Positions 25,003 to 33,481 of a stretch of 64,000 nucleotides of DNA are shown here, one piece after another. The position numbers were made by a program, and so were the translations under genes. Position 1 is the stretch's first letter; the number at the start of each line of letters is the position of its first letter. This stretch comes from PALSA-505 sp036502085 (GTDB taxonomy: Bacteria; Actinomycetota; Actinomycetes; Streptosporangiales; Streptosporangiaceae): assembly GCA_036502085.1 (NCBI GenBank), contig DASXZD010000020.1, positions 62,001-126,000 on the forward strand, read 5' to 3'. The notes under the pieces were generated by a model. That model was given only the letters and a program-made list of their open reading frames with translations, did not search any database and had not been told where the DNA came from.

Positions 25003-26145
25003 ATGTCTTCCGAGCTTCCTGTTTCTACCTGTTCTGATGACTGGCGGGCGGCACTGCCCGCTGACTGGCAGCACGCGCTGTCCCGCTTCGGCGCGGACGA
25101 CGCCACGATCGCGGCCATTGAAGCCGCCGCAGACAAAGCCGGTACCCCGGCCGTCCCCGGCCGGGTCACCCGGGCCGACGCCTCGCCGGTCACCGTGCTG
25201 ACCCCGGCCGGGACCGTGCGGGCCAGCCTGGGCCGGGGTGAGCGTGCGTGCGCCGGCGACTGGGTTCTCCTCGACTCGTCTGAGCCGTCCGGCCCGTCCG
25301 GGGTGCAGAAGCCGGCCGTCGCCGAGATACTGCCGCGCCGGTCCGCGCTGGTCAGGCACGCCGCGGGCAATCAGACGCAGCCGCAGACGCTGGCCGCCAA
25401 CATCGACGACGTGTTCATCACGGTGGCGGCCGACCGCGACGTCTCGCTGTCCCGGGTGGAGCGCTTCCTCGCCCTGGTCTGGGAGAGCGGCGCGATGCCC
25501 GTCGTCGTCCTCACCAAGCGCGACCTGCTGCCCGCCCAGCACGCCGGGCCGCTGCTGACCAAAGCCGCCGGGGTAGCACCCGGCGCCGACGTGCACCTGG
25601 TCTCCGTGGTCACCGGCGAGGGCATCGCCGAGCTGGCCGGCCGGATCGGCCCGGGCCGCACCGCCGCGCTGATCGGCAGCTCGGGGGCCGGGAAGTCCAG
25701 CCTGCTCAACGCCCTGGCCGGAGCCGAGGTCGCCGCTACCACCGGGGTGCGCGGCGCCGACGGCAAGGGCCAGCACACCACGGCCTGGCGCGAGCTGGTG
25801 GTGCTGGGCCAGGGCGGCGCGGTGATCGATACGCCGGGTCTTCGGGGGCTGGGGATGTGGCTGGACGAGGGCGGCCTCGACGCGGTCTTCGCCGAGGTGA
25901 CCGAGCTGGCTCGCGACTGCCGGTTCTCCGACTGCGCGCACGACACCGAGCCCGGCTGCGCGGTCACCGCCGCGATCGAGGCGGGCACGCTGGAAGCCCG
26001 GCGGCTGGCCAGCTACCGGAAGCTGGAGCGCGAGGCCGCCTACGTCGCGCGCAAGAACGACGCCCAGGCCGCCCGCACCCAGTCGCGCGCCTGGGCGGCG
26101 AGGGCCAAGGAGGCGAAGAGCCGGATCCGGCCCCAGTCTCGCTAG
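25003..26145 (+). CDS. rsgA: Ribosome small-subunit-dependent GTPase A
   Basis: About 380 aa. RsgA matures the 30S subunit and is GTPase-stimulated by it. The N-terminal OB fold (GRVTRADASPVTVL, VRASLGRGERACAGDWVLL) is followed by the circularly permuted GTPase: TKRD (G4) comes before GSSGAGKSSLLN (G1) and DTPGLRGLG (G3). A C-terminal zinc region has CRFSDCAHDTEPGC. ATG 25003 chosen over TTG 24997. The TAG stop forms CTAG with the convergent gene's stop. Confidence 0.95.
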   Translation: MSSELPVSTCSDDWRAALPADWQHALSRFGADDATIAAIEAAADKAGTPAVPGRVTRADASPVTVLTPAGTVRASLGRGERACAGDWVLLDSSEPSGPSGVQKPAVAEILPRRSALVRHAAGNQTQPQTLAANIDDVFITVAADRDVSLSRVERFLALVWESGAMPVVVLTKRDLLPAQHAGPLLTKAAGVAPGADVHLVSVVTGEGIAELAGRIGPGRTAALIGSSGAGKSSLLNALAGAEVAATTGVRGADGKGQHTTAWRELVVLGQGGAVIDTPGLRGLGMWLDEGGLDAVFAEVTELARDCRFSDCAHDTEPGCAVTAAIEAGTLEARRLASYRKLEREAAYVARKNDAQAARTQSRAWAARAKEAKSRIRPQSR

Positions 26146-26810
26146 GCGCTCCCGGCGCCGGGCTGGACCACGTTCACGAACAGCGTCTGGACCGGCTTCG
26201 AGCAGGCTTGCGAGGAGTACGGCAGGTAAACCGGCGTGGTCTGGTTCGGCGGGAAGATCTTCAGCCCGGTCGCGGCCGTCTGACCGCAGGCCGAGGCGGA
26301 GAAGTTGCCGGCGTCCACGACCCGCAGCAGCGCGTTGGCCACCTGACCCGGGTGCAGCATGACCAGCACGCGCGGCGGTGATTTGTTCTCGGCCGCGGCC
26401 AGGCCCACCTGCTTGACCGGCCGCCCGGCGCCGAACGAGACGCCGGGGTAGCCGAACATCGTGCAGGTAACCGTGCCGAGGTTGGTGAAGTCGAGCGTCG
26501 TGTAGACGCTGCCGGCGGTGCCCTCCGAGGCGCCGATCTTGATGCCTAGGTCCTTGGTTGCGCAGGTCGCGACCGGTATCCCGGTCGGCTGAGTACCGGC
26601 TGTCGTCGAAGTGCTGGACGTGCTGGGCGCGCTTGCTGCGCTCGCCGTGCTCGCAGCCGGCGAGGTCGAGCTCGGCGGTGTCGAGCTGCCGGAGGCGCCG
26701 TCTGGCCCGGCTCCGGCGCGGGTCGAGCCGCAGCCGGCCGCGAGGGCTGCGAGGCCGGCCAGCACGGCGCCGGCCAGCAGGCTGCGCGTCAGGTGAGCAG
26801 GCGAGGTCAT
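26142..26810 (-). CDS. DUF4232 lipoprotein
   Basis: 222 aa. Signal peptide with lipobox LAALAAGC (Cys near residue 26), then a Ser/Thr/Ala-rich spacer, then a DUF4232 beta domain (TTLDFTNLGTVTCTMFGYPGVSF, paired cysteines). It should be anchored outside the membrane. ATG 26810 follows AAGGA. The last 3 nt of the gene share CTAG with the rsgA stop. Confidence 0.9.
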   Translation of the reverse strand: MTSPAHLTRSLLAGAVLAGLAALAAGCGSTRAGAGPDGASGSSTPPSSTSPAASTASAASAPSTSSTSTTAGTQPTGIPVATCATKDLGIKIGASEGTAGSVYTTLDFTNLGTVTCTMFGYPGVSFGAGRPVKQVGLAAAENKSPPRVLVMLHPGQVANALLRVVDAGNFSASACGQTAATGLKIFPPNQTTPVYLPYSSQACSKPVQTLFVNVVQPGAGSA

Positions 26811-26932
26811 CGAAGGCGTCCTTCCTCCGCGGGCGGGTGGCTCCGCGGAAACCGTGTAACCCCTATGACGCAGCCCGGCTGCAGATGGTTGCACTAGGTT
26901 ACGAGCGGCCCTGCGGCGGCCGGCTTCCCGAA

Positions 26933-26950
26933 TCTCGCATTGTGAGACGC
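26933..26950. promoter_or_regulatory. TCTCGCATTGTGAGACGC palindrome, second copy
   Basis: Matches the element at 14195-14212 at 15 of 18 positions and in the same orientation. It lies 122 bp upstream of the DUF4232 lipoprotein start. The two sites suggest a common regulator of unlinked genes. Confidence 0.45.
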
Positions 26951-27107
26951 CCGCCACGATCGTCCTACTGAGAGCGTGGCAGCGGCGCATGTTGATCTCG
27001 CCGGCAAAGTTATGCGCCGACGTCATCCGCGGCGGGATGCAAGGGAAGCCGGGCTAGCCGCCGGGCATGCGGGGAACCGGGCGGCAGCCGGACCAGATGT
27101 CATGATG

Positions 27108-27169
27108 TGGCGTCACAGCGCGACGTCCGGGCGTGGCGTCACGGTGCGGCGTCCCGGGCGTGGCGTCAG
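27108..27169. repeat. 26/27-bp tandem repeat
   Basis: Units at 27108-27133 and 27134-27160 start TGGCGTCAC and end CCGGGCG, with a partial third copy (TGGCGTCAG) to 27169. Intergenic; function unknown, possibly clustered protein-binding sites. Confidence 0.65.
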
Positions 27170-27335
27170 CCCCAGTGGATGGTTCGCATGTCCGCGTCCC
27201 TCCTTCCGTCCTACCCTCTTCAGGTGCCCCCCGACGTGCGGTGTCGGTCCCCCGGGTGATTTCGCGCTATGCCCCTGAATCATCCGGTTTACGGTGTGCC
27301 GGGACAAGTTTTCCATTTACGGGATGCCCGTGACC

Positions 27336-27365
27336 TTGACAGCACACAATCAGAACCTGTAGCAA
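27336..27365 (+). promoter_or_regulatory. Sigma70-type promoter of the GGDEF gene
   Basis: TTGACA (27336-27341), 18 bp, TAGCAA (27360-27365), about 37 nt before the GTG at 27402. The -35 is consensus. A TACTAG at 27371 is an alternative -10 for a different -35. Confidence 0.5.
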
Positions 27366-27401
27366 GCTGGTACTAGTCATTCACGTAGCGCTCACGTAAG
27401 G

Positions 27402-28709
27402 GTGTACCCGGAATTGGGCCGGCCAGCATTATCGCCGCGCCCGGCCCCTCGCTGGCCGGACGCGGTGCGCCGCTGGCCGCTGTGGCAACTCCGGCCCCGG
27501 CTGCGAGCCTACGTCCTGGCTGTCATCGTTACCGGCGGCGGCGCCGTCATCGTCGCCGCGGCCTTCACCCCGTGGCGGGCCCGCGACGGGGTGGTGTACG
27601 CATTCCTGCTGGCGTTCGGCGCGGTCACCGTCGAGACGGCCCGCCGTGCGGGGGAGCCGGCCGGCGGCATCAAGGACGCGCAAGGCGTCTGGGAGATCGC
27701 GGCTGCCCTCCTGCTGCCCCCGTTCTACGCGCTGACCGGCCCGATCGTGGTCTTCGTCCTGCTGCAGTGGCGGGTCCGCCGCAGCCTGGCCTACCGGCGG
27801 GTGTTCTCCGCCGCGGCCATCGGCCTGTCCACCGGCGCGGCTTCGCTGGCCTTTCACTCGGCCTGGCGCCGGCCCGCCCTGCTGCCCGCGGGCCGCAGCG
27901 GCGCGCTGGCCTGGGTGGTGCTGGCCATCGCCTGCGCGGTGTTGCGGTTCGTGGTCAACAGTGCCCTGGTCGTGAGCGCCATCAAGCTCGATGACCCGGC
28001 CGCCCGCACCCGCGACCTGCTCGGCGGCCGGGAGGGCCTGGCCAACGACACCGCCGAGGTATGCGTGGGCGTGCTGGTCGCCTTCGCCGCCGCCATCACC
28101 CCGCTGATGCTGATCGTGGCGCTGCCCTGCGGCACCCTGCTGCAGCGCTCCGCCTCGCACGCACAGCTATTGCACGCGTCGCGGACCGACGCCAAGACCG
28201 GCCTGCTGGCCGCGGTCACCTGGCAGCGGGAGGCTGCCGTGCAAGTGGCCCGCGCCCTGCGGACTCGCACGCCGCTTGCCGTGGCGATGGTCGACATCGA
28301 CCACTTCAAGGCGGTCAACGACACTTACGGTCACCTGGCCGGCGACGGCGTGCTGCAGGCCGTGGCCCGGATCCTGAGCGCCGGCATGCGCGAGTACGAC
28401 CTGGCCGGCCGGTTCGGCGGCGAGGAGTTCTCGTTACTGCTGCCGCACGCCGACGGCACCGAGGCGCTGAGCATCGCCGAGCGGCTGCGGGCCGCGCTCG
28501 CAGTCATCCCGCTGCCCGGCGGCAGCGAGGCGGGGGACCGGCCGCACATCACCGTGTCGATCGGCGTGGCCGCCCTGACGGACGGGATCAGCGACCTGAC
28601 CGACCTGCTGGCCGCCGCGGACACCGCGCTGTACCGGGCCAAGCGCTCGGGCCGCAACGCCGTCCGGCTGGCCGACCATCCCCCCGCCCGCCCCGAACAG
28701 GCCCGCTGA
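27402..28709 (+). CDS. Membrane diguanylate cyclase (GGDEF)
   Basis: 435 aa. Residues about 30-245 form six to seven membrane helices, a probable sensor region. The C-terminal GGDEF domain has DIDHFKAVNDTYGHLAGD and the active-site RFGGEEF. An RxxD inhibitory site (REYD) lies five residues before GGEEF, so c-di-GMP product inhibition is likely. No EAL domain. Start is a GTG (27402) with little ribosome site; a downstream start is possible. Confidence 0.92.
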   Translation: MYPELGRPALSPRPAPRWPDAVRRWPLWQLRPRLRAYVLAVIVTGGGAVIVAAAFTPWRARDGVVYAFLLAFGAVTVETARRAGEPAGGIKDAQGVWEIAAALLLPPFYALTGPIVVFVLLQWRVRRSLAYRRVFSAAAIGLSTGAASLAFHSAWRRPALLPAGRSGALAWVVLAIACAVLRFVVNSALVVSAIKLDDPAARTRDLLGGREGLANDTAEVCVGVLVAFAAAITPLMLIVALPCGTLLQRSASHAQLLHASRTDAKTGLLAAVTWQREAAVQVARALRTRTPLAVAMVDIDHFKAVNDTYGHLAGDGVLQAVARILSAGMREYDLAGRFGGEEFSLLLPHADGTEALSIAERLRAALAVIPLPGGSEAGDRPHITVSIGVAALTDGISDLTDLLAAADTALYRAKRSGRNAVRLADHPPARPEQAR

Positions 28710-28837
28710 CCGCACTTACCCCTCGGCCCCCTCGCCCCCCTCGGCCAAGGCGGTCAATCCGAGCTTTGATGCCCTCCGGTGGGATGCAAACCGCACATCG
28801 ACCCCCCATGGCCTGGCTGGCCGCCGCCGGTGAGCCG

Positions 28838-29623
28838 TCAGACTCCGATCGCGTCGGCCAATTCCGCCAGCCAGGATGCGAAGCCTTCAGTTCCGGAAAA
28901 AATTTCGTCGGCAAGTTCGATCAGCCGGGGGTCGGTTTCAGCGCCGTGATCTACGACGAGGGCGTAGCCGCCGGCTTCCCGCACTGCTCGCAACGCAGGG
29001 ATGTCGCCTAGGTCGTCGCCAACGTAAGCGGTTATTGCGAGTTTCCTGGCGGCAAAGAGGTCAGAGATAGCCGAGCCCTTGTCAATGTCAACCGGGGGCC
29101 GCAGTTCTTCTACAAGCTTGCCGGGTTCCAGCCTAAGGCCAGTTTCGGCGGCAACACGTGTGGTAATTCGTCGGACCTCGTCCGCGGCGACCGCATGGTT
29201 GGGCGCCTGCCGCCAGTGCACCGCGACCGAAACAGACTTCTCCTCCACGCGGACTCCGGGTGCCCCGGCCAGTTGATCCCTCAGCGCCCGGCTCGCCCTG
29301 CGGACGGGATCAAGCCACTTCTCCGCCGCCGGATCTACCTGGCGCACGCCGTCCCGGATCTGCTCGATACCGTACGACCCGAGCAGTGGCACGCCTGCAA
29401 TGCGAACTCGGCCCTCGAGGAAGTCAACTGGCCGGCCCGACATGATCGCGAGCAGCCCAAGCGGCCCGGCCAGCCGGGCCAGGATCGCGGCAACCCGGTC
29501 TGGCATCGCGCTCGTGGTGGGATCCGCGACGATCGGTGACAACACGCCATCGAAGTCGAGGACCAGGCCGGAACTCGCCGGATCCTCGGCCAGGGCCTTG
29601 ATCGCAGTCGGCCGAGAACTCAT
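28838..29623 (-). CDS. otsB: Trehalose-6-phosphate phosphatase
   Basis: 261-aa HAD phosphatase. The nucleophile motif is VLDFDGVLSPIV, with MSGRPVDFL (motif II), SVAVHWRQ and the motif IV segment YVGDDLGDIPALRAV. It converts trehalose 6-phosphate to trehalose. No otsA lies nearby. ATG 29623 follows GGAGG at normal spacing. The upstream region marks the edge of the AT-richer accessory zone. Confidence 0.9.
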   Translation of the reverse strand: MSSRPTAIKALAEDPASSGLVLDFDGVLSPIVADPTTSAMPDRVAAILARLAGPLGLLAIMSGRPVDFLEGRVRIAGVPLLGSYGIEQIRDGVRQVDPAAEKWLDPVRRASRALRDQLAGAPGVRVEEKSVSVAVHWRQAPNHAVAADEVRRITTRVAAETGLRLEPGKLVEELRPPVDIDKGSAISDLFAARKLAITAYVGDDLGDIPALRAVREAGGYALVVDHGAETDPRLIELADEIFSGTEGFASWLAELADAIGV

Positions 29624-29848
29624 GACACGCCTCCGGGCTTCTCAGTGGGCAAGCGAGCCTGCAACCGGCTACCGATCCGTCCGGGGGGCACTCCCGGCGT
29701 ACGTGTAGCATAATAGATCACGTTAAGTAACAACAAGGTAACATTGCGCATGTGATGGCCTTCCGGTTCTTCCTGTATCGGCTGAATTCGACGAGCGATG
29801 ATCCTCCCTACCCAAACTGCGTTCATCCAGTCGAGCCGGTTTATAGAC

Positions 29849-29876
29849 TTGCATAGTCATGTGCATCGGATATGAG
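29849..29876 (+). promoter_or_regulatory. Possible promoter of the STAND ATPase gene
   Basis: TTGCAT (29849-29854), 16 bp, TATGAG (29871-29876), in an AT-rich stretch 13 nt before ATG 29889. It is one of the few AT-rich intergenic segments in the window. Confidence 0.35.
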
Positions 29877-29888
29877 GGGTCCTACTAA

Positions 29889-29993
29889 ATGAGCGACCCG
29901 ACCAGTGAGAATGCGCTGTTGAACTCACCCAGGCCCGACATGCTCCCCCCGACACTGACCTGGTGGGCAGGGACGACGAGCTCGAGATCCTGA
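29889..29993 (+). CDS. 34-aa ORF at the head of the STAND gene, shifted frame
   Basis: ATG 29889 has GAGGGG 9 nt before it and looks like the natural start, but its frame (MSDPTSENALLNSPRPDM...) ends at 29993. The ATPase frame carries plausible coding (ARHAPPDTDLVGRDDEL) upstream of its first GTG but no ATG, and meets a stop at 29906. Either a one-base frameshift lies between 29909 and 29945, or the ATPase starts at GTG 29963 with this as a leader. Confidence 0.4.
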   Translation: MSDPTSENALLNSPRPDMLPPTLTWWAGTTSSRS

Positions 29994-32008
29994 GCGGCTT
30001 CGTCGCCCAGGGCAAAGCGACGGCCGAACGGCACCGGCAGCCCGCAAGAGTTGCCATCTATGGCGAGGCCGGGGTGGGAAAATCTGCTCTAGGCACCACG
30101 TTTGCCCACTCAATCGAGAGTGAGCACCGCGATGGAGCGCTCTATGTAGATCTGAACGACGCGCCTATAGTAAACGGTGTTCTCGATACTTCGCAAATTC
30201 TGCGCAGTTTCCTCCTGGAACTCCGGCAGAACCCGGACCGTCTTCCGCAGGATGCCCGGGATCTTCCTATCGAGTTCATTCGGGCGACAGACGAAAAGTA
30301 CCTGATCATATTTCTCGACAACGTGAAAAGTTATCATAGCGTAAAGGAGCTGATACCGCGAAGCTCGACCTGCCTGGTGATTTTTACCTCTAACGAACGG
30401 CTCGATGAGAGGGTGCCATCCCTGCATCTGAGCCCACTCTCCAACGTTTCCGCGTTGGAGTTGTTCGGTATGATCGCTCCCTCGAGGAGCGTAAATGATG
30501 AGAGGACTAGCGAACAATTAGTTGAGGTACTAAAGGCATGCGCGGGCCTGCCGATCGCTATTCGGGTGCTGGCCGCGCGGCTGGAAGATAATCCAAGTTA
30601 CACGCTGGCGCGAATCCTTGAAGACCTCGACAAATATCAGTATCAATCACACTTGACCCGGCTTTTCGGTGCGGGAAGGCACACCATTGAGGCATGTTTC
30701 CGGATCAGCTATGACTCACTGAACGATGTCCAGTCGATGTTGTTCCGGCGATTGAGTATCGTTCCTGGTGAGTCATTCGACGTGTCGCTTGGAGCCTATC
30801 TAGGAGACTTGACGGCCGATGGGGCACGGCTGGTGCTTGATGAATTGCGCGCATTGCAGCTTATAAAAGAGACTCAGGATCCGGATTACTTCACCATGCA
30901 CTCGCTCTGGCGGGGATTTGCCAGGGAACAACTAGACGACACCGAGGCAGTGGAGCAACTGGAGAGGGTCCTGACCTTTTATTGCGAGCAGGCCGAGGAC
31001 GCTGATCAGGTTATTCGCTCTCTCAAGCCAATGCATGATGTGCAATGGCCAAGGGATCGTACTGAGCGGATAACGCAACATCGCGATCCGGCACTGGAGC
31101 GAGATCGAGCATTGGATTGGATGGAGAAGCAGCACAGGAACCTTGTAGCTGCGGTCAAGCGCGCCTGTGACGAGAATCAGGCGGATGTCGCCTGGCGGAC
31201 ATGCCGCGCGCTGGTGGAGTTTTTTGAGATCCGCGGCAAATGGGAAAGCTGGGGACAGACGCACGAGGCCACCGAGAAAGTAGTGCCCGAGCAGAGCCTG
31301 GGGATCGCCCATGTGAACTACGGCCTCGGCAGATTGCACGGTTCGCGGCGGCACTGGCCGCAGGCAATCGAGCGCTACCGCAACGCGATCGCCGTCTTCC
31401 GGCAACATAGTGAGCAAGTTCAGGTCGGCCGCAGCCTGAATTCGCTGGGCGACGCATACCGATACATGCGTAATTGGGACGCCGCGGAGAACTGTTTCAA
31501 GCGCAGCCTGGAGATTCTTGAGGAAGCTCACCACCCGCGCCAGGTCGCGATCGCTAAGCGCTCTATGTCCACTATTCACCGGCAACGCGGGCAGTTCAAG
31601 GACGCGGAAGAACTATGCCGTCAGGCAATCGCCATCTTGAGCGAGGAAGAGATGCGTGACGAGCGCTGGATCGCTGCCACGAAATTGAGCCTCGCCGACA
31701 TCTACCTCGACAGCGGTTCGCGTGATGCCCGTAGCCTGCTGGAGCAATGCCTTGAAATCTTCATAGAACTCAAGGACACACATTGGCTGATCCTTACGCG
31801 GCGGAGTCTGGGCGAGGCGCTGCGCGAAGAGGAGCGCTACGACGAAGCGATGCAACAGCTGGAAATGTGTCAGGAATCTTTGAGGCAAACGCAAGATGAC
31901 CACTGGGAAGGTCAGATCTTGCACAGTATGGGGCTGGTGCATCTCGACCAGCTGGACGTAACGAGGGCCAGGGCGCTTTTCAGCGAGGCTGTGACTTTGA
32001 TCGCTAAG
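29963..32008 (+). pseudogene. NB-ARC/TPR STAND ATPase, 5' part, cut by transposon
   Basis: About 680 residues remain. N-terminal LVGRDDELEIL leads to Walker A (YGEAGVGKSALGTTF), Walker B (LIIFLDNVKS), the NB-ARC GLPIAIRVLAARL motif and a winged-helix. From residue about 430, several TPR units follow (for example LNSLGDAYRYMRNWDAAENCFKRSLEIL). No effector domain precedes the NTPase. The frame continues past 32008 only into transposon sequence, so the native end is lost here and recovered at 37531. Third positions are clearly richer in A/T than neighbours, indicating transfer. STAND ATPases with TPRs act as sensors or defence switches; the role here is not shown. Confidence 0.8.
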
Positions 32009-32037
32009 TGGCGGCGGATTATCGGCGGTATCTGGCG
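32005..32037. repeat. Left inverted end of the transposon
   Basis: Begins TAAGTGGCGGCGGATTATCG and continues GCGGTATCTGGCG. Matches the right end in inverted orientation with three mismatches. Confidence 0.9.
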
Positions 32038-32083
32038 GGGCGGAACGGGCTTGGCGTGCTCGCCATCGGCCCGCGGCCTGAGG

Positions 32084-32677
32084 TCAGGGGGCGCAGGGGG
32101 CGATCCCGCCGGGCACGGCGGACAGGCCGCGAGTCGCCCCGAACCAGCCGTGCACGGCAGGCCCGGGGTGATCTTGATAGAGGCCCGGGGCGCCGAGGGT
32201 GAGGAAGTACTCGTGGCTGATCTGGACGGCCTGGGCGCGGCCGGTCAGGTTGGCTGAGCCGTCTGTGCCGGTGGTGCCGAGGGCCCAGGTGCGGTCGGCG
32301 AAGCCTGCGGCGCAGTCGCTCCCGTACAGCTCGTAGCGGTCATGCGGCCGGCCGCCGGTGATCCGCGCGGTTACGATCACCTGCTCCTGCCCGTGGGACG
32401 GGTTGATGGCCACCGCGGTTACCTCCCCGGCCAGCGGCCCTCCGGGCGGTAGCGCCGCCGTGGTGGAGGAGAACGTCACCAGGCCAGCGCTGTGGCGGGC
32501 ACGGGAAGCGGCTGAGTGCAGCGCGGCCGCCTCGTCGCGGTAGTGCACGGCGGCCAGGACCGTCCCAGCCAGGGCCGCGGCCAGCACTGCCACGGCTGCC
32601 TGCCAGGCGAGCCGGGCCGGGGCTGCCCGCGGGCCCGCGGCGATCACGTCCGGCGCAGGGGCCGGGTGCTGGCTCAT
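32084..32677 (-). CDS. Membrane-anchored exported protein (transposon cargo)
   Basis: 197 aa. One N-terminal hydrophobic segment (WQAAVAVLAAALAGTVLAAV, residues about 25-44) and an extracellular part with two-cysteine spacing and beta-rich sequence (VTAVAINPSHGQEQVIVTARI, HDRYELYGSDCAAGF). Not recognised. ATG 32677 overlaps the resolvase stop (ATGA). It lies just inside the left end. Confidence 0.75.
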   Translation of the reverse strand: MSQHPAPAPDVIAAGPRAAPARLAWQAAVAVLAAALAGTVLAAVHYRDEAAALHSAASRARHSAGLVTFSSTTAALPPGGPLAGEVTAVAINPSHGQEQVIVTARITGGRPHDRYELYGSDCAAGFADRTWALGTTGTDGSANLTGRAQAVQISHEYFLTLGAPGLYQDHPGPAVHGWFGATRGLSAVPGGIAPCAP

Positions 32678-33291
32678 GATGCCTGCTCCCCGGCGGGCGC
32701 GGGGGCGAGATAGCGGTGCAGCGAGGTCTTGGGGATGCTGGTCCTGGCACTGATCTGGCTGTAGCTGTGCCCTTGCCCGCGCAGCAGCCGGGCGTACTCG
32801 ATCTTCTCGGCGGGGTGAGCGACCGGGCGGCCGACCTGCCGCCCGGCGGCCTGGGCCACGGCGCGGGCGTGCGCGGCCCGCTCGGCGGTGTAGGTCCGTT
32901 CCATCTCGGCGAACAGGGCCAGCAGCAAGAACGCGACCCGGCCCATGCCCTCACCGGCGGTGTGGATCGGCAGCGGGTCGGCCAGCGACCGCATCCCGAT
33001 GCCCCGGGCGGCCAGGTCGTGCACGAGGTTGAGCACCTCCCGCAGGTTGCGGCCGACCCGGTCCAGGGGGTGCACCACGATCACATCGCCGGGCCGGGCG
33101 TAGCCCAGCAGCTGGTTCAGGCCGTCCCGGTCGAGGGTCGTGCCGGTCTTCTTGTCGGCGTAGATCCGCTCATCAGGGATGCCCGCCGCGGCGAGCGCGT
33201 CGAGTTGCCGCTCCAGGGACTGCCTGGTGGTAGACACCCGGGCGTAGCCCAGGTCGAGGCCGCGCTGCGGGCGACCGTTACCGCTTCTCAT
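32674..33291 (-). CDS. Serine recombinase/resolvase (TniR-like)
   Basis: 205 aa. N-terminal resolvase domain with the catalytic Ser in GYARVSTTRQSLERQLDAL, the ADKKTGTTLDRDGL and DVIVVHPLDRVGRNL motifs, and a C-terminal HTH (YSQISARTSIPKTSLHRYL). It should resolve cointegrates formed by TniA. It is divergent from the transposase; the intervening 190 bp is the expected res site. Confidence 0.93.
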   Translation of the reverse strand: MRSGNGRPQRGLDLGYARVSTTRQSLERQLDALAAAGIPDERIYADKKTGTTLDRDGLNQLLGYARPGDVIVVHPLDRVGRNLREVLNLVHDLAARGIGMRSLADPLPIHTAGEGMGRVAFLLLALFAEMERTYTAERAAHARAVAQAAGRQVGRPVAHPAEKIEYARLLRGQGHSYSQISARTSIPKTSLHRYLAPAPAGEQAS

Positions 33292-33481
33292 GCGGCAACC
33301 GTACCGGTATTCGTTCCCGTACCCTCATTCCGGGACGCATGTTGCGGGACGACTTCCGGAACACCGCATGTCCCGTGGTGCCCGTTTCCTGCCGCCCCTG
33401 GCGCTGCCCCGGGGACTTGTTCCACTTCCAAGGATCCGGAACGGCGGGCGGACGATCACCATCCCGGGGGACCGTGGAGGG
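33292..33481. promoter_or_regulatory. Candidate res site between resolvase and transposase
   Basis: Contains repeated GGGAC motifs in both orientations (GGGACGCATG near 33333, GGGACGACTT, and ATGTCCCG near 33367). Resolvase dimers bind such dyads. Position between divergent resolvase and transposase genes is as in Tn5053-type elements. Confidence 0.4.

Larger units (their letters stand above)
26811..27401. other. 590-bp intergenic region between divergent genes
   Basis: No convincing gene. It carries an operator-like palindrome (26933-26950), a tandem repeat (27108-27169) and a good promoter for the cyclase gene (27336-27365). The stretch 27200-27400 is less GC-rich than the surroundings. 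Short frames here lack ribosome sites. Confidence 0.6.

Noticed and set aside
24831..25370. 179-aa minus-strand ORF
   Set aside because: Antisense to the rsgA N-terminus, without ribosome site or domain.
32009..32257. C-terminal extension of the STAND ATPase frame
   Set aside because: The last 80 residues are transposon end plus the antisense of the cargo gene; not native protein.
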